A stretch of 64,000 bases of DNA from positions 93,118 through 157,117 of the forward strand of contig JAOAAU010000122.1 of the NCBI GenBank assembly GCA_026418695.1. Reading direction: 5' to 3'. Under the pieces are notes generated by a model, which was not told where the DNA came from, did no database searches, and saw only the letters and a program-made list of their open reading frames with translations. Positions 9,880-19,236 of the stretch are shown here, in pieces; the first letter of the stretch is position 1; the number at the start of each line of letters is the position of its first letter. A program made the translations under genes and the position numbers. Origin of the DNA: Clostridia bacterium (lineage in GTDB: Bacteria; Bacillota; Clostridia; Acetivibrionales; JAFADI01).

Positions 9880-11556
9880 ATGAACTGTTCAGAGCTTTTT
9901 AGCAGATACAAACATTATTTTTTACTTCTATCGATTTTTATCGGCTCCGTATTACTTTTTGTAGTAGCGTCTATGCTGCATACCGATTTTGACAAGATCA
10001 TGAGCGTCGTTTCCTATCTTACATGGCATAATCTGTTTGAATTCAGCAGTATTCTGGTATGCTTCGGGGTTTTTGTAGTAGCTTACTACACCTATGAGCA
10101 GACACGGAATTATAGATCGTTATTTTTGGCCAGTGTATTTCTTTGCATAGGTATTATTGATTTTTTTCATACATTGAGTTTCAAGGGAATGCCTGATTTT
10201 TTTATTAATAATACCAGTGCCAACAGAGCGACCACCCTTTGGATTGCTTCCAGACTTTTAGGCGCTCTAGGCCTTGTAATTGTAAGTCATTTACCATTTC
10301 AAATGGTCACAAAAATCAAAAAACAGTTTTTTTTACTTATTTCTTTAGTAATATGCTCCGGAATTTTTATTATGGTAACCTATTATCCAGCACTGATTCC
10401 GCCCATGTATATCGAAGATTCAGGACTAACGCCTCTTAAAATCAACCTGGAATATATCATTGTCGCATTATTTGCACTTACCATGGTGAAGTTTATTCTG
10501 GGTTATCAAAAGACAAAACAATCCTCCGATATCCTTTTTGCTGGAGCGATGCTGCTGAATATCTTCAGTGAGTTCGCTTTTATAAGCTATGGTAGTGTAT
10601 ATGACATCTACAATTATATTGGGCATGTCTATAAGGTTATTTCCTTTTTTATCATTTTCCGGATCATCTTCATTCATGATGTACAAATTCCTTATTTTGA
10701 ATTATATAAGGCTCGCAACCAGTTAAAGCAACATGCTGATAATCTGGATAAAATGGTAGAGCAAAGAACACTGGAATTGAAAAGGATGAATGAAAAGCTG
10801 TTGGAAGACCTTGAGTATGCCAGGGACATCCAAAAGTCCATGCTGCCTTTAAGGCTTCCCGATGAACCGGAAGTGGGTTTTGATGCCAGATATTTTCCTG
10901 CTGAGCGGGTCAGCGGAGATTTTTACAATGTCTTCCGGTTGGACGAAAGAAACATCGGAATCTATATCGGAGATGTTTCCGGACATGGGGTATCGGCTGC
11001 GATGCTGACGGTATTTATCAATCAAACCATTAAAACGGTCTGGGGAGAAGAAGAGGGAAACACAAACATATTCAAGCCGTCCGATGTTTTGAATAACCTT
11101 TATAAATCCTTCAATAAGACAAACTTCAAGGAGGAAGTATACATTGTCCTGCTTTATGGCGTATTAAACCTGGATACGAAAGCATTTACCTATGCCTCCG
11201 CGGGGATGAACGTCCAGCCTTTGGTGCTTGAAGCTCAGTCGGGAGAGGTGAAGGAGTTGGGCATTAAGGGATTTCCAATATGCAAATTCATGGAGTTCTA
11301 TTCCGGGGATTACAAGGATCACAATATCCAATTGAACAGCGGCGATAGAATCCTCTTTTATACGGATGGGTTGCTGGAAGCTGAAAACAGGGAAGGGGAG
11401 ATATTTTCCCAAGCCAGACTGTCCCGGATTCTTGAAAAAAGCAAAGAACAGGATGGAGCCGCACTTTCGGAAATCATCATCCGGGAGGTGTTCAGCTTTA
11501 TCGAATATAAGGAATTTAAAGATGACCTTACCTTTGTCATCATGCAAGTAAAATAA
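9880..11556 (+). CDS. MASE3 membrane sensor with SpoIIE/PP2C phosphatase domain
   Basis: 558 residues. The first 275 or so form seven to eight hydrophobic helices with features of the MASE3 sensor domain (FHTLSFKGMPDF, ASRLLGALGLV). A short coiled coil (about 280-310) leads into an RsbU/SpoIIE-type phosphatase domain. It has the typical entry ARDIQKSMLP and the metal-binding motifs VSGDFYNV, GDVSGHGVSAA and LFYTDGLLEAEN. Such proteins dephosphorylate an anti-anti-sigma factor in partner-switching pathways. No anti-sigma or STAS gene is adjacent, so the partner is unknown. AGGGGG precedes the ATG. It ends two bases before the stop of a convergent gene. Confidence 0.88.
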   Translation: MNCSELFSRYKHYFLLLSIFIGSVLLFVVASMLHTDFDKIMSVVSYLTWHNLFEFSSILVCFGVFVVAYYTYEQTRNYRSLFLASVFLCIGIIDFFHTLSFKGMPDFFINNTSANRATTLWIASRLLGALGLVIVSHLPFQMVTKIKKQFFLLISLVICSGIFIMVTYYPALIPPMYIEDSGLTPLKINLEYIIVALFALTMVKFILGYQKTKQSSDILFAGAMLLNIFSEFAFISYGSVYDIYNYIGHVYKVISFFIIFRIIFIHDVQIPYFELYKARNQLKQHADNLDKMVEQRTLELKRMNEKLLEDLEYARDIQKSMLPLRLPDEPEVGFDARYFPAERVSGDFYNVFRLDERNIGIYIGDVSGHGVSAAMLTVFINQTIKTVWGEEEGNTNIFKPSDVLNNLYKSFNKTNFKEEVYIVLLYGVLNLDTKAFTYASAGMNVQPLVLEAQSGEVKELGIKGFPICKFMEFYSGDYKDHNIQLNSGDRILFYTDGLLEAENREGEIFSQARLSRILEKSKEQDGAALSEIIIREVFSFIEYKEFKDDLTFVIMQVK

Positions 11557-11558
11557 AA

Positions 11559-12089
11559 TCAATACTTTTGGTTGATATAACCGTCAATCAGAGATTTTCT
11601 TTCTTCATTCTGAAAAACATTTTCATGAATCAGCATGTTTCTGATGACTTCACTGGTGGAATGAAGAATAATATCATCATAATCCGTGAGTACGATTTCA
11701 AAAAGTCTCTTTTTCAAATTCGGAGACTTTACTTTTACAAAATATGCTTCTATGCCTGTAAAATCCATTAATTTCAACAGGGTTTCCGTAACCCTGTCTT
11801 TTTTGGAGTAGTAATAATTGGCTTGTTCAAGAAAATCCTGCCGTGACTCATGACGCTTACTCAAATCATGGGCACGCTTCTGATAATATTTGGCCATAAC
11901 ATTATAGTACTGGTAATTGTAAATTGCTTTTTTCACATTGTCTATTTTTTGAAAAGGCTTGATATCCAGTGCATGGATGCATCGATAGTTTTCTTCGATA
12001 AACTCCTCTTTGGATAAATCGCCCTTCATATAGTGGTCAATCAGGTTTTGTCTATTTTTTAAAAATTGTTCAAACTTATTGTTGATCAT
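11559..12089 (-). CDS. Conserved-looking hypothetical protein, helical
   Basis: A 176-residue soluble, charged protein, predicted mainly alpha-helical, rich in Tyr, Lys and Asn (for example NYQYYNVMAKYYQKRAHDLSKRH). It has no signal peptide or membrane segment, and I recognise no catalytic motif. The ribosome binding site upstream of the ATG is poor (GGCAGG). It is transcribed towards the phosphatase gene, with only two bases between the two stop codons and no visible terminator there, so transcripts probably overlap. Function unknown. Confidence 0.65.
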   Translation of the reverse strand: MINNKFEQFLKNRQNLIDHYMKGDLSKEEFIEENYRCIHALDIKPFQKIDNVKKAIYNYQYYNVMAKYYQKRAHDLSKRHESRQDFLEQANYYYSKKDRVTETLLKLMDFTGIEAYFVKVKSPNLKKRLFEIVLTDYDDIILHSTSEVIRNMLIHENVFQNEERKSLIDGYINQKY

Positions 12090-12284
12090 GATCCAAGCCT
12101 GCCTATTCCTTTTTTACGTTCAATATAGTATAAAATATAAACCTCCAAAAGTAAAGGAACAGAAGATGGAGGATGCTTTTGAAAGATTTGCCTAGAGAGT
12201 GTGAAAAGTGTCGAGATATATTAAATCTTGTATAAATTTTTCGATTAAAGAAGGAATTATGACGACGAATATCGAATAATGATT
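12090..12284. other. Intergenic region, promoter area of the minus-strand gene
   Basis: AT-rich DNA with no gene visible. It must carry the promoter of the 176-residue hypothetical gene, but I cannot fix its hexamers with confidence. Confidence 0.35.
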
Positions 12285-12497
12285 ATGGCAAATAGAATGT
12301 TATTCAACGGAGAGTTCATTATTCCTTGCCGGAGATGAAAACCAATCATCCCTCAAAGAACCCCTTTCCCTGACAATAAGCTCATTCCGGTGATCGCTTT
12401 CAGGTATGACAATGCTATCGAGGGGAAAGAGGATTTGTTTGATCTTCTTGTTCAATGCTTAAAAAGCACTGAGAAGGTTAGAAAAACCCGGTGCTGA
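12285..12497 (+). pseudogene. Possible decayed small gene with in-frame TGA
   Basis: From the ATG at 12285 the frame codes 17 residues (ending FIIPCRR), meets a TGA at 12336-12338, then continues open to a TGA at 12495-12497. The second part has plausible protein composition (KLIPVIAFRYDNAIEGKEDL). I recognise no family. It may be a gene remnant or a chance open frame. Confidence 0.2.
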
Positions 12498-12534
12498 TGG
12501 AGTTACATAAGAAAAGGACGACCAGGAGGGTTTT

Positions 12535-14064
12535 ATGGCTAATGTGATTTATACTGCTGTGGTCATTGCGGTAGTTTTGTTTTCTTCAGTGGGACTTGCA
12601 TATTTATTAAAAAGGAAGGGGTTACTCAACTTTCCTGTTTTGATCTCCATTACAATCAGCGCAATCATTATCAGTTTGGCATTCCCGTATGTTTGCGGCA
12701 TACTTTTGAATATTAGCAGTTCTTTGCCTTTTCTCGTGGTTTTTCTGCCGGTAATTTTTGTACTGGGATATTTGACGATGATTTTTATATTTACCATCTT
12801 TGTGTCTTCTGCTGTTTCTGAAAAGGCTATAAAGAAGGGGTTAGAAAGGATCCAAAACAGTTCATTGGTGAAATCGCTCAATACAGCTTGGGAAACTGTT
12901 CTTCATCGAAACCAACAGAAAAGGAATGACGTTTCTGTCGAAACAGGTAGTGTTGAGACAAGGGTATCCAGTGAAGTGAGGGAGGAAGTCCAATCTGTGC
13001 AGCCCTCAGAGAATGTTGTTGAATCTTCGCAGATTGAGCAGGAAATTGTTGAATCTCTGCTGGAACAAGCTGCTGTTAATGAAGAAACCTTGATCAGTGA
13101 CCTTGCTTCAAATTCTTACGAAGATCAGGAACAGAGCCTTGTTCAGCCTGGAGAAGATACCCATGGGGATGATATACAAGGCAAAAATATCTTAGAAAAA
13201 TCTGTTGACAGTGAACAAAATATTGATACAATGTGTATAGAAACAATTATCAGTGAAACTATAAATAATATCGAAGAATCTCGAAGTGATGGGGTTGTAG
13301 TCGAAACAAGTCAAGAAAGCAATTTCAATGAGACATCTGAGGTTTTTGAATCTTTTGATATCGAACCGCAAGAAATAGTTAATGAAGAAGAACCGGCAGT
13401 TATTGAGGTATTAGATCCCGTTGCTGAAGCTGTGCGTTCTGACAACGTTGAGGTCATGGAAGTCGAAGATGGGCAGAACAGTGCTGATGAAACAGCAGAT
13501 ACTGCTTCTCTCATTGAGGAGATACCGCAAGAAGCTGATCCAATAGAAGCTTTGGATATGCAAACACAAGAGGATTCCTCATCAGTAACATCAATAGATG
13601 AAGGTACTTCAGATTCTATACCGACAGAAGCTATGAGTGAATCGTATATTGAAGAATTGATTGACAATGCATTGTCCTTATCGGTTCAAGCAGATGAATT
13701 GAAAGAGGAAGGGCTTGAGCAAGGCGAGGATATGCAAAACATTGATGAAACAACCAATGTATCGGATTTGACAGCGATTGAACCTTTGGCGAGTACTGAA
13801 AAGGCCGATGTGGAATCCTATATCGATGCAGCCTTCAGATATAAGCAGGAAGGCAAGTTTGAAGAAGCGATACAGAATTATATGCAAGTCCTGGATGGAC
13901 AGCCGGATAAGGACTTGGTATTCTGGGTGGTTCTGGATATCTGCGTTTTATATAGAAACCTTGGACAGGGTGAACTTGCGAAGGATATTCTTGAAAGCTA
14001 TATAGCAAGTTATGGAGATATCATGGACCCTGGAGTAAAAGAAGAAATTGAAAAGTATTTATAA
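12535..14064 (+). CDS. Membrane-anchored acidic protein with C-terminal TPR
   Basis: 509 residues. The N-terminus has three hydrophobic helices (about residues 4-24, 30-52 and 60-88). A long central region (about 115-410) is low in complexity and very rich in Glu, Asp, Ser, Val and Gln, with no predicted fold. The C-terminal 85 residues carry a tetratricopeptide-type pair (AFRYKQEGKFEEAIQNYMQV, then LYRNLGQGELAKDILESY). GGAGGG precedes the ATG. The layout suggests a membrane-tethered scaffold with a flexible acidic linker. It lies 73 bp before a PRC-barrel gene and the two may be co-transcribed. No specific function can be named. Confidence 0.75.
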   Translation: MANVIYTAVVIAVVLFSSVGLAYLLKRKGLLNFPVLISITISAIIISLAFPYVCGILLNISSSLPFLVVFLPVIFVLGYLTMIFIFTIFVSSAVSEKAIKKGLERIQNSSLVKSLNTAWETVLHRNQQKRNDVSVETGSVETRVSSEVREEVQSVQPSENVVESSQIEQEIVESLLEQAAVNEETLISDLASNSYEDQEQSLVQPGEDTHGDDIQGKNILEKSVDSEQNIDTMCIETIISETINNIEESRSDGVVVETSQESNFNETSEVFESFDIEPQEIVNEEEPAVIEVLDPVAEAVRSDNVEVMEVEDGQNSADETADTASLIEEIPQEADPIEALDMQTQEDSSSVTSIDEGTSDSIPTEAMSESYIEELIDNALSLSVQADELKEEGLEQGEDMQNIDETTNVSDLTAIEPLASTEKADVESYIDAAFRYKQEGKFEEAIQNYMQVLDGQPDKDLVFWVVLDICVLYRNLGQGELAKDILESYIASYGDIMDPGVKEEIEKYL

Positions 14065-14091
14065 ATATATTATGTAGTCCAGGTCTTAGCA

Positions 14092-14112
14092 TTGCACTGC
14101 ATCATGGTGCAA
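14092..14112 (+). repeat. Short inverted repeat between two genes
   Basis: TTGCAC (14092-14097) and GTGCAA (14107-14112) are separated by 9 bases, in the 73-bp gap before the PRC-barrel gene. It could be a weak hairpin or an operator half-site pair. No T-run follows. Confidence 0.35.
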
Positions 14113-14137
14113 ATAACTGAAGGGGGTACACTACGCA

Positions 14138-15202
14138 ATGAAAAAAACTCAAGAGATATTAGGATTGCCTATCATAAGCATATCGGACGGTATGGAAGTT
14201 GGACGAGTGAAGAGTATCATCATCAATGCAGATAAGGGTGCCATTGATTATATCGTTGTAGACAGCGGTATTCAGATTCTTAGTGCAAGGGTGATTCCTA
14301 CCGAAAGAATTCTTGGCATAGGCGAATATGCTCTGACGATCGAAAACGATGGGTCCATCAACGACATCAGCAAAATCCCGGCAGCGATTAACTTGCTGCA
14401 GGAGAATATCCAGGTCAAGGGTACAAAAGTACTTACAAAGAAAGGAAGACTGATTGGTGAAATCGGCGACTTCTTTGTGGATGAGGATGAATGTTGCAGG
14501 ATCACCGGACTTGAGTATATTGCGGATATTACCCAGAAAAGGGTACGTGTCATTCCACGTGAAAGTGTAATTACCTTCGGTAAGAACCTATTAGTTGTTA
14601 CAGAAGACGTTGAAAGCAAACTATTAGAAAATGCAGCACAATTAGGTTCAGGGGATCGCGGCCCTGGATTTGAAAAAAAAAATCTGATGAATACTCCTTC
14701 AAATGATATTGTTTCTGAGTTAAGACTAGGACTGGAACATCCATCATCTGAAGCAGCTGTTGCACAAGCGGACAAGATTATTGCTGAGGAAGGTACTTCT
14801 TTATTCAATGAGGCAAGGATAACGCCTGAATCAGTAAATGTACTTACAAGTTTAACAGAATCATTGAGTTCTAGCCTAGGTGAGCCTGATGCCATCGACA
14901 GCATTATTCCCCAGCCGGAAGGCGAGGAGGCCTCCATTTATGGAGGAGGGTTTCTCGAAAGCGAACCTGCTGATGCACAACCTGAGCAGCCTGCTCAAGC
15001 TCCTGTGGAGGAAAACAGTGCAGCTAACCTTTTTGAACAAAGACAGAGGCAGTATCTTAATGGTAGAAGGTCTACAAAAACGATAACAGACAATTCAGGG
15101 AACATCATTGTAAATGAGGGAATGGTGATCACCGACGAAATCATAGACCAGGCAAAATCAAGCGGAAAATTGATTGAGCTGGTTATGAACAACAAAGCCT
15201 AA
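14138..15202 (+). CDS. PRC-barrel domain protein
   Basis: 354 residues. Two PRC-barrel modules are visible at about 1-75 (EILGLPIISISDGMEVGRVK) and 85-165 (GTKVLTKKGRLIGEIGDFFV), followed by an acidic, Pro/Gln/Glu-rich linker to about residue 300 and a short conserved-looking C-terminal segment (IIVNEGMVITDEIIDQAKSSG). PRC barrels occur in RNA-processing, photosynthetic and sporulation proteins and usually mediate protein binding. Clostridial proteins of this layout are uncharacterised. GGGGG precedes the ATG. The upstream neighbour is the acidic TPR membrane protein, and a shared envelope or sporulation role is only a guess. Confidence 0.8.
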   Translation: MKKTQEILGLPIISISDGMEVGRVKSIIINADKGAIDYIVVDSGIQILSARVIPTERILGIGEYALTIENDGSINDISKIPAAINLLQENIQVKGTKVLTKKGRLIGEIGDFFVDEDECCRITGLEYIADITQKRVRVIPRESVITFGKNLLVVTEDVESKLLENAAQLGSGDRGPGFEKKNLMNTPSNDIVSELRLGLEHPSSEAAVAQADKIIAEEGTSLFNEARITPESVNVLTSLTESLSSSLGEPDAIDSIIPQPEGEEASIYGGGFLESEPADAQPEQPAQAPVEENSAANLFEQRQRQYLNGRRSTKTITDNSGNIIVNEGMVITDEIIDQAKSSGKLIELVMNNKA

Positions 15203-15223
15203 TTTAAATGTAAATCATTGAAT

Positions 15224-15258
15224 AAAAAGTATAAAACGTAACACGTTTTATACTTTTT
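15224..15258 (+). terminator. Terminator after PRC-barrel gene
   Basis: AAAAAGTATAAAACGT (15224-15239) pairs with ACGTTTTATACTTTTT (15243-15258), a 16-bp stem with a 3-base loop ending in five T. Confidence 0.85.
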
Positions 15259-15397
15259 AGGTTCTAGCCCTTATTTTAGTAAAATGCACCAGAAAGACAC
15301 AGTACAGCAGAGATTATTGAAGGCTAAAAATGGGGATTTTCAGGTTCATTGAGCACTTGAAAGATTTCTTCTATCCCGGAAGTGGGAGTGACAATAC

Positions 15398-16768
15398 GTG
15401 ATCAATCTTAAAAAAAATCTTATAACTTTCATTATCCTATTAGCACAGACCCTCCTAGCAATCTCTGGCGGTTTTGTTGCTCTATACATAACCATCGGTC
15501 AACGTATCTCACCGGCGACCTTTGTTGAGTCTGTGGATATTGGGAATCTGGAGAAGGACCAAGCTGTTGAAAAAATGAAGTCCTTTTATGAAGATTGGAC
15601 AAAGAAACAGAAGGTGACGATTCAGGTGGATGGAGAAAATCGACAGCTGGAAGTAGGGTTTGAGGAGATCGCCGGACATGTGGACTATGAAGGAACGCTG
15701 GAGCAAATTGTAGGAGAAGGGAAACCCAGGTCTTTCACTAACGTGATTAACGGTTATTTCATGGTGAAAAGATCAGTTTTCAGTCCGGTAATTCGATTTG
15801 ATGAGTCAAAAATGAAAGCGCGTCTGCAGGAGTTGGGTTCCTACCTTTATAAGGAGCCTGTAAATGCAAAAATCTATCTTAAAGACGGAAAGGTCGTCAA
15901 GGTACCGGGAGCAAACGGAAAAAGGCTCAATATCGATCATGCTTTAAACAAGTTGAATACTGAACTTCAGGCAGGGTATAAACCTACCATTCTCTTTAGC
16001 TTTTCCAATAACTATGAACTTGAGGTCATCCGGCCTACAGCCAGAACGGAGGATCTGGTAGGGGTGGATGAAATTGTGGCTACGTATTCAACAGAGATCA
16101 AGTCAGCAGAGCTTTTAGATTCAATTAAAAAGGCGGTATCTGCTATCAACAGAGTTCTAATCTATGCGGTAGACCCCAATACCGGAGAACGGGCAGGTGT
16201 TTTCTCCTTTAACAAGTATTTGAATGCTGAAAATCTTTTAAAAGACGAGAATGATGAAGGATTCAACCAGGTAGCGTCTACACTCCATGGGGCAGTTATT
16301 TTTGCAGGAATCGACCCTAAAGGAATTACCCGGTTCCAGCACAAGTCTCAGGTGGAGTATATAGAACCAGGACTGGATGTACGGGTCTTTGGAAACGTTG
16401 AAGATTATAAGTTTAGAAATTCACTGGATAATAACATCGTCATATTTGCGGAAATCAAAGATAACAAGGTGGTCGTCAGCCTTGTCGGTAAAAAAAAAAA
16501 TGACGCCGTAGTTCAGGATATCAAGGTCGAGGTTGTTGAGAAATCCAAACCGGGGGTAGTCGAGGTAGAGAGCCAGGACCTGAAGCCGGGAATGTCCAAT
16601 ATCATCAACCCCGGGATGGAAGGGGTAAAAGTAAATGTCTACCGGATCATTGAAAAGAGCGGGAGCGGGACTGAAAAGCAGATCCTCTATACCAATGACT
16701 ATGATCCTAGAGACACTATCTTACAGGTAAGTCCTGCCACGGGAAAATTTAACAGAAGTACAAAATAG
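15398..16768 (+). CDS. VanW-family protein with peptidoglycan-binding-like domain
   Basis: 456 residues. An N-terminal signal or anchor helix (about 9-32) is followed by a region resembling the putative peptidoglycan-binding domain that precedes VanW modules (VDIGNLEKDQAVEKMKSFY). A divergent VanW core lies around 265-360 (FSFNKYLNAENL, VASTLHGAVIFAGIDPKGITRFQHKS, YIEPGLDVRVFG) and a G5-like beta segment is at the end. The Cys/Gly-rich part typical of VanW (GGGICQVSST) is replaced by FNQVASTLHG, so this copy is divergent. It starts with GTG 10 bases after GGGAG. It is probably extracytoplasmic and wall-associated. The role of VanW proteins is not established. Confidence 0.82.
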   Translation: MINLKKNLITFIILLAQTLLAISGGFVALYITIGQRISPATFVESVDIGNLEKDQAVEKMKSFYEDWTKKQKVTIQVDGENRQLEVGFEEIAGHVDYEGTLEQIVGEGKPRSFTNVINGYFMVKRSVFSPVIRFDESKMKARLQELGSYLYKEPVNAKIYLKDGKVVKVPGANGKRLNIDHALNKLNTELQAGYKPTILFSFSNNYELEVIRPTARTEDLVGVDEIVATYSTEIKSAELLDSIKKAVSAINRVLIYAVDPNTGERAGVFSFNKYLNAENLLKDENDEGFNQVASTLHGAVIFAGIDPKGITRFQHKSQVEYIEPGLDVRVFGNVEDYKFRNSLDNNIVIFAEIKDNKVVVSLVGKKKNDAVVQDIKVEVVEKSKPGVVEVESQDLKPGMSNIINPGMEGVKVNVYRIIEKSGSGTEKQILYTNDYDPRDTILQVSPATGKFNRSTK

Positions 16769-16775
16769 CAATAAA

Positions 16776-16805
16776 AAATCCGAAGCCTTTAAAGACTTCG
16801 GATTT
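16776..16805. terminator. Shared terminator between convergent genes
   Basis: AAATCCGAAG (16776-16785) and CTTCGGATTT (16796-16805), with a 10-base loop. The minus-strand side is followed by a run of six T, so it should best stop mecA transcripts. The plus side has a weaker T-rich tail. Confidence 0.75.
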
Positions 16806-16827
16806 CACTTTTGCTGAATGATTTTCA

Positions 16828-17454
16828 TTAAAAGTAACTGTTGATGATATCCAGTGCATTAAACTCTGCAATTTTTGTACCGTATTCATTCAGGTATCCT
16901 TCGTAGAAGCCGGTATTGGATACTTTTCTGCCAAACTCGTTCATGACCGTTTCAAACATCTTGGGATGGGCATCCGTATAGCTGTTACGGGTCAGAACCA
17001 GGTAATAGGCATCCTTGCATTTATACAATGTACTTTCTCCAGAGTATAAACTTTCCAGTCGCTTGCTCAGGACACAAAGATCATCAAAATCCTCAAAGCA
17101 ATAGATCATGATCGTAGAGCAAATCCTTCTGTTTTTGCGCTTTGCCCTCAGATCGGATTTTTTAAACCGGTTCTTTATATACTTTTGAATGGATTCAAAA
17201 TCTCCGTCTTCATCCAGCTTGGTGATTGTCACCACAAAACCCTCATCAGAGTCAGGAACCGCTTCGATACAAAGCTGCGCATCGGAAGTATTGAAGCCGA
17301 ACTGGACTTCCGCCTGTTCCATCATATCCCAGAATAACTCCTGTGCAGCAGGAGAATTATAATTAAGGGAGTTTAAATCAATGTTCCTTTCCTCCAAATC
17401 GTGAAGGGAGATCGTAACCTTTATTTTATTTTCATTAATTTTTTCTATTCTCAT
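16828..17454 (-). CDS. mecA: Adaptor protein MecA
   Basis: A 208-residue MecA-family adaptor. The N-terminal substrate-binding part is recognisable (MRIEKINENKIKVTISLHDL, then PAAQELFWDMMEQAEVQFGF). A charged linker follows, and then the C-terminal domain that docks on ClpC (IYCFEDFDDLCVLSKRL, YYLVLTRN). The open frame runs 21 codons further upstream, but the start at 17454 matches the family and follows GGTGAT. MecA delivers substrates such as ComK or sporulation factors to ClpCP. In this window it lies alone on the minus strand. Confidence 0.92.
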   Translation of the reverse strand: MRIEKINENKIKVTISLHDLEERNIDLNSLNYNSPAAQELFWDMMEQAEVQFGFNTSDAQLCIEAVPDSDEGFVVTITKLDEDGDFESIQKYIKNRFKKSDLRAKRKNRRICSTIMIYCFEDFDDLCVLSKRLESLYSGESTLYKCKDAYYLVLTRNSYTDAHPKMFETVMNEFGRKVSNTGFYEGYLNEYGTKIAEFNALDIINSYF

Positions 17455-17842
17455 ATCACCATCACCCAAATACAATAATTCAAACATGAACAAATACCAG
17501 GTTAGGCTTGCGAACACGTCGATTTTATTGAGCTAAATTTTCAATTTCTTATTTTTGTATTTTCATGCTTGTATGTGGCGTAATACTAAGTTGTATAAAT
17601 AATTGCCTTTATATTATTATACTTCTTTTAAGGGGAAAAGAGAAGTATAAAATATTAACATTACCTGTTTTAGATATATATAAATATATCGGAAAAAAGT
17701 AAAATGTCAACACCACAGCATCTTCAAATTGTTGAAATATTAGTATTACTAGAGGAGCTTGTTTCCTCAAATAATAGTCTAGGAAGAAACTATTCAAATC
17801 ATCAAAGCAGATTAAAATCGTATAAACAGGAGACGGTTCAAC
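17455..17842. other. Divergent intergenic region mecA / hypothetical
   Basis: 388 bases of AT-rich DNA. It must hold divergent promoters. TTGTAT at 17591-17596 with TATTAT/TATACT hexamers near 17612-17623 is a loose match for the plus direction. I see no gene, no clear operator and no strong hairpin. Confidence 0.35.
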
Positions 17843-18781
17843 ATGGAAAATGAGATTAAAGCATATACTGTGGATAATGATGACAGGTCTGTAGATGTCA
17901 CATACAATGCCGATAAGGATTTTTACAAGGGTGTAAGCGGAGAATTCAGGCTGAAAGCAGAAGGTTTGTTTAAAAAGGCAAAAGAGAAGGGGATTTCTAT
18001 TGAGGAAATCAGCATCGCAACCCTCAGGGAAAATTCGGTAGAATTTCCCGGAATCGGAGCCACTGAACTCCCGACGTACATGGTAAAAGTCAAGGGACGG
18101 CTTGAGGCCAGTGGTCAGGTGATCGTCGACGGAAAGCAGATTGATTACTTTAACCGGTATCAAAAGTATTTAGCTCATAAAATCGAGAAAAAAAACATCC
18201 TTCGGGATGAAAGAGGTAAAGTTCTTCGAGAGAATGGCAGAATCAAGACAAAGGATGAACCGGAGTTTACACTCAGCGATTGGGAACGGTTTGAAATTGG
18301 GAAAAGCCTGGTAGAGGATAAGGAATTCGGAATGGAAAAAGCGATCACAGGAGCTTGTGACAGAGTGATCCGAAAGCTGATGGGTGAAAACGATTGGTTA
18401 TACCCTGAGGAAGCTAAACTGCTGGACGAGGAATTCAATCATGTCCAGGATAGCATCATAAAGGAAAAGGAAAACCCCAGGCAAGCACTTCCGACAGCTT
18501 CTAAAAAGGCTACAGACCGGCAGATCAATTATCTGAAAGCACGCATCAAAAACCTTGGCGTTGATCCTGAGAACAGTGAAAATATAAGAGAGATTCTGAA
18601 AAATCTGGGTTTTGATTCGTCCGATCTCAGGGAGCTAAGTACAAGTGAAATGAGTCGTGTGATCGAGGGCGTGCAGGGCGTGATTCCTAGAATAAAAGAA
18701 AAATTGGCAAAAGGCGGCATTCTTCCGGGAATCCATCAAACCGATGAAATCCAGGGCGAGGGAGAAAGAGTGAAGCAATAG
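17843..18781 (+). CDS. Hypothetical protein, possible ssDNA-annealing-like layout
   Basis: 312 residues, soluble, not confidently assigned. About 15-200 is a mixed alpha/beta region including FPGIGATELPTYMVKVKGRL and a charged helix-rich part (SDWERFEIGKSLVEDKEFG). After a linker, the C-terminal 65 residues (KATDRQINYLKARIKNLGV, then LRELSTSEMSRVIEGV) resemble the small domain at the end of some phage ERF/Rad52-type annealing proteins and related bacterial proteins. That resemblance is from memory and needs a profile search. AGGAGA lies upstream of the ATG. No phage genes surround it, so it may be a domesticated gene. Confidence 0.6.
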   Translation: MENEIKAYTVDNDDRSVDVTYNADKDFYKGVSGEFRLKAEGLFKKAKEKGISIEEISIATLRENSVEFPGIGATELPTYMVKVKGRLEASGQVIVDGKQIDYFNRYQKYLAHKIEKKNILRDERGKVLRENGRIKTKDEPEFTLSDWERFEIGKSLVEDKEFGMEKAITGACDRVIRKLMGENDWLYPEEAKLLDEEFNHVQDSIIKEKENPRQALPTASKKATDRQINYLKARIKNLGVDPENSENIREILKNLGFDSSDLRELSTSEMSRVIEGVQGVIPRIKEKLAKGGILPGIHQTDEIQGEGERVKQ

Positions 18782-18880
18782 CTGGACTAAATTACTATTT
18801 AACTGGTAAATGGGAAGTAGTATAATTATGTAGAATATAGACTAAAATTGATGGAATATAGTCAAAATATCCATATCTTG

Positions 18881-18909
18881 TTGAAAACGGGTTTTAGTAT
18901 CGATATAAT
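18881..18909 (+). promoter_or_regulatory. Predicted sigma-A promoter for the DUF4321-maf-radC group
   Basis: TTGAAA (18881-18886), exactly 17 bases, TATAAT (18904-18909). It lies 55 bp before the DUF4321 start. Confidence 0.65.
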
Positions 18910-18963
18910 ATGATGAGACAGTTTTCATACAAGATCTATACGAAAGAAACTGGGGGTGCTATT

Positions 18964-19236
18964 ATGAAAAACAGGCGTAATCCATGGGTTCTTTTACTGC
19001 TGCTTCTGGCGGGTGCTTTGATCGGCGGTATCGCTGGAGAAGCACTGGTTCGATTCCCTTATTTTCAGTGGGTAAGTTTTGGAGGCGTCAATGGTTACCG
19101 GGATTTATTCGCGTTTTCCATGCACCCCGCGTTGGATTTGAGAGTGCTGAAATTTGGGTTTGACTTGTCACTCTCAATCAATGCAGGAAGTATTGTTGGT
19201 ATGATTCTTGGGATTCTTGTTTATTTAAGAACCTGA
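18964..19236 (+). CDS. DUF4321 family membrane protein
   Basis: A 90-residue protein with two hydrophobic helices (about 8-27 and 66-87) and a Gly-rich first helix (LLAGALIGGIAGEAL). Small proteins of this type are found next to maf in clostridial genomes and are grouped as DUF4321. I use the ATG at 18964 because GGGGGTG precedes it. An ATG at 18910 lies on the -10 hexamer of the predicted promoter and cannot serve that transcript. No function is known. Its position at the head of the maf-radC-mreB group hints at an envelope role. Confidence 0.8.
   Translation: MKNRRNPWVLLLLLLAGALIGGIAGEALVRFPYFQWVSFGGVNGYRDLFAFSMHPALDLRVLKFGFDLSLSINAGSIVGMILGILVYLRT

Noticed and set aside
14272..14937. Minus-strand open frame of 221 codons inside the PRC-barrel gene
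   Set aside because: Ser/Val/Leu-rich antisense composition without ribosome site, overlapping a complete PRC-barrel protein.
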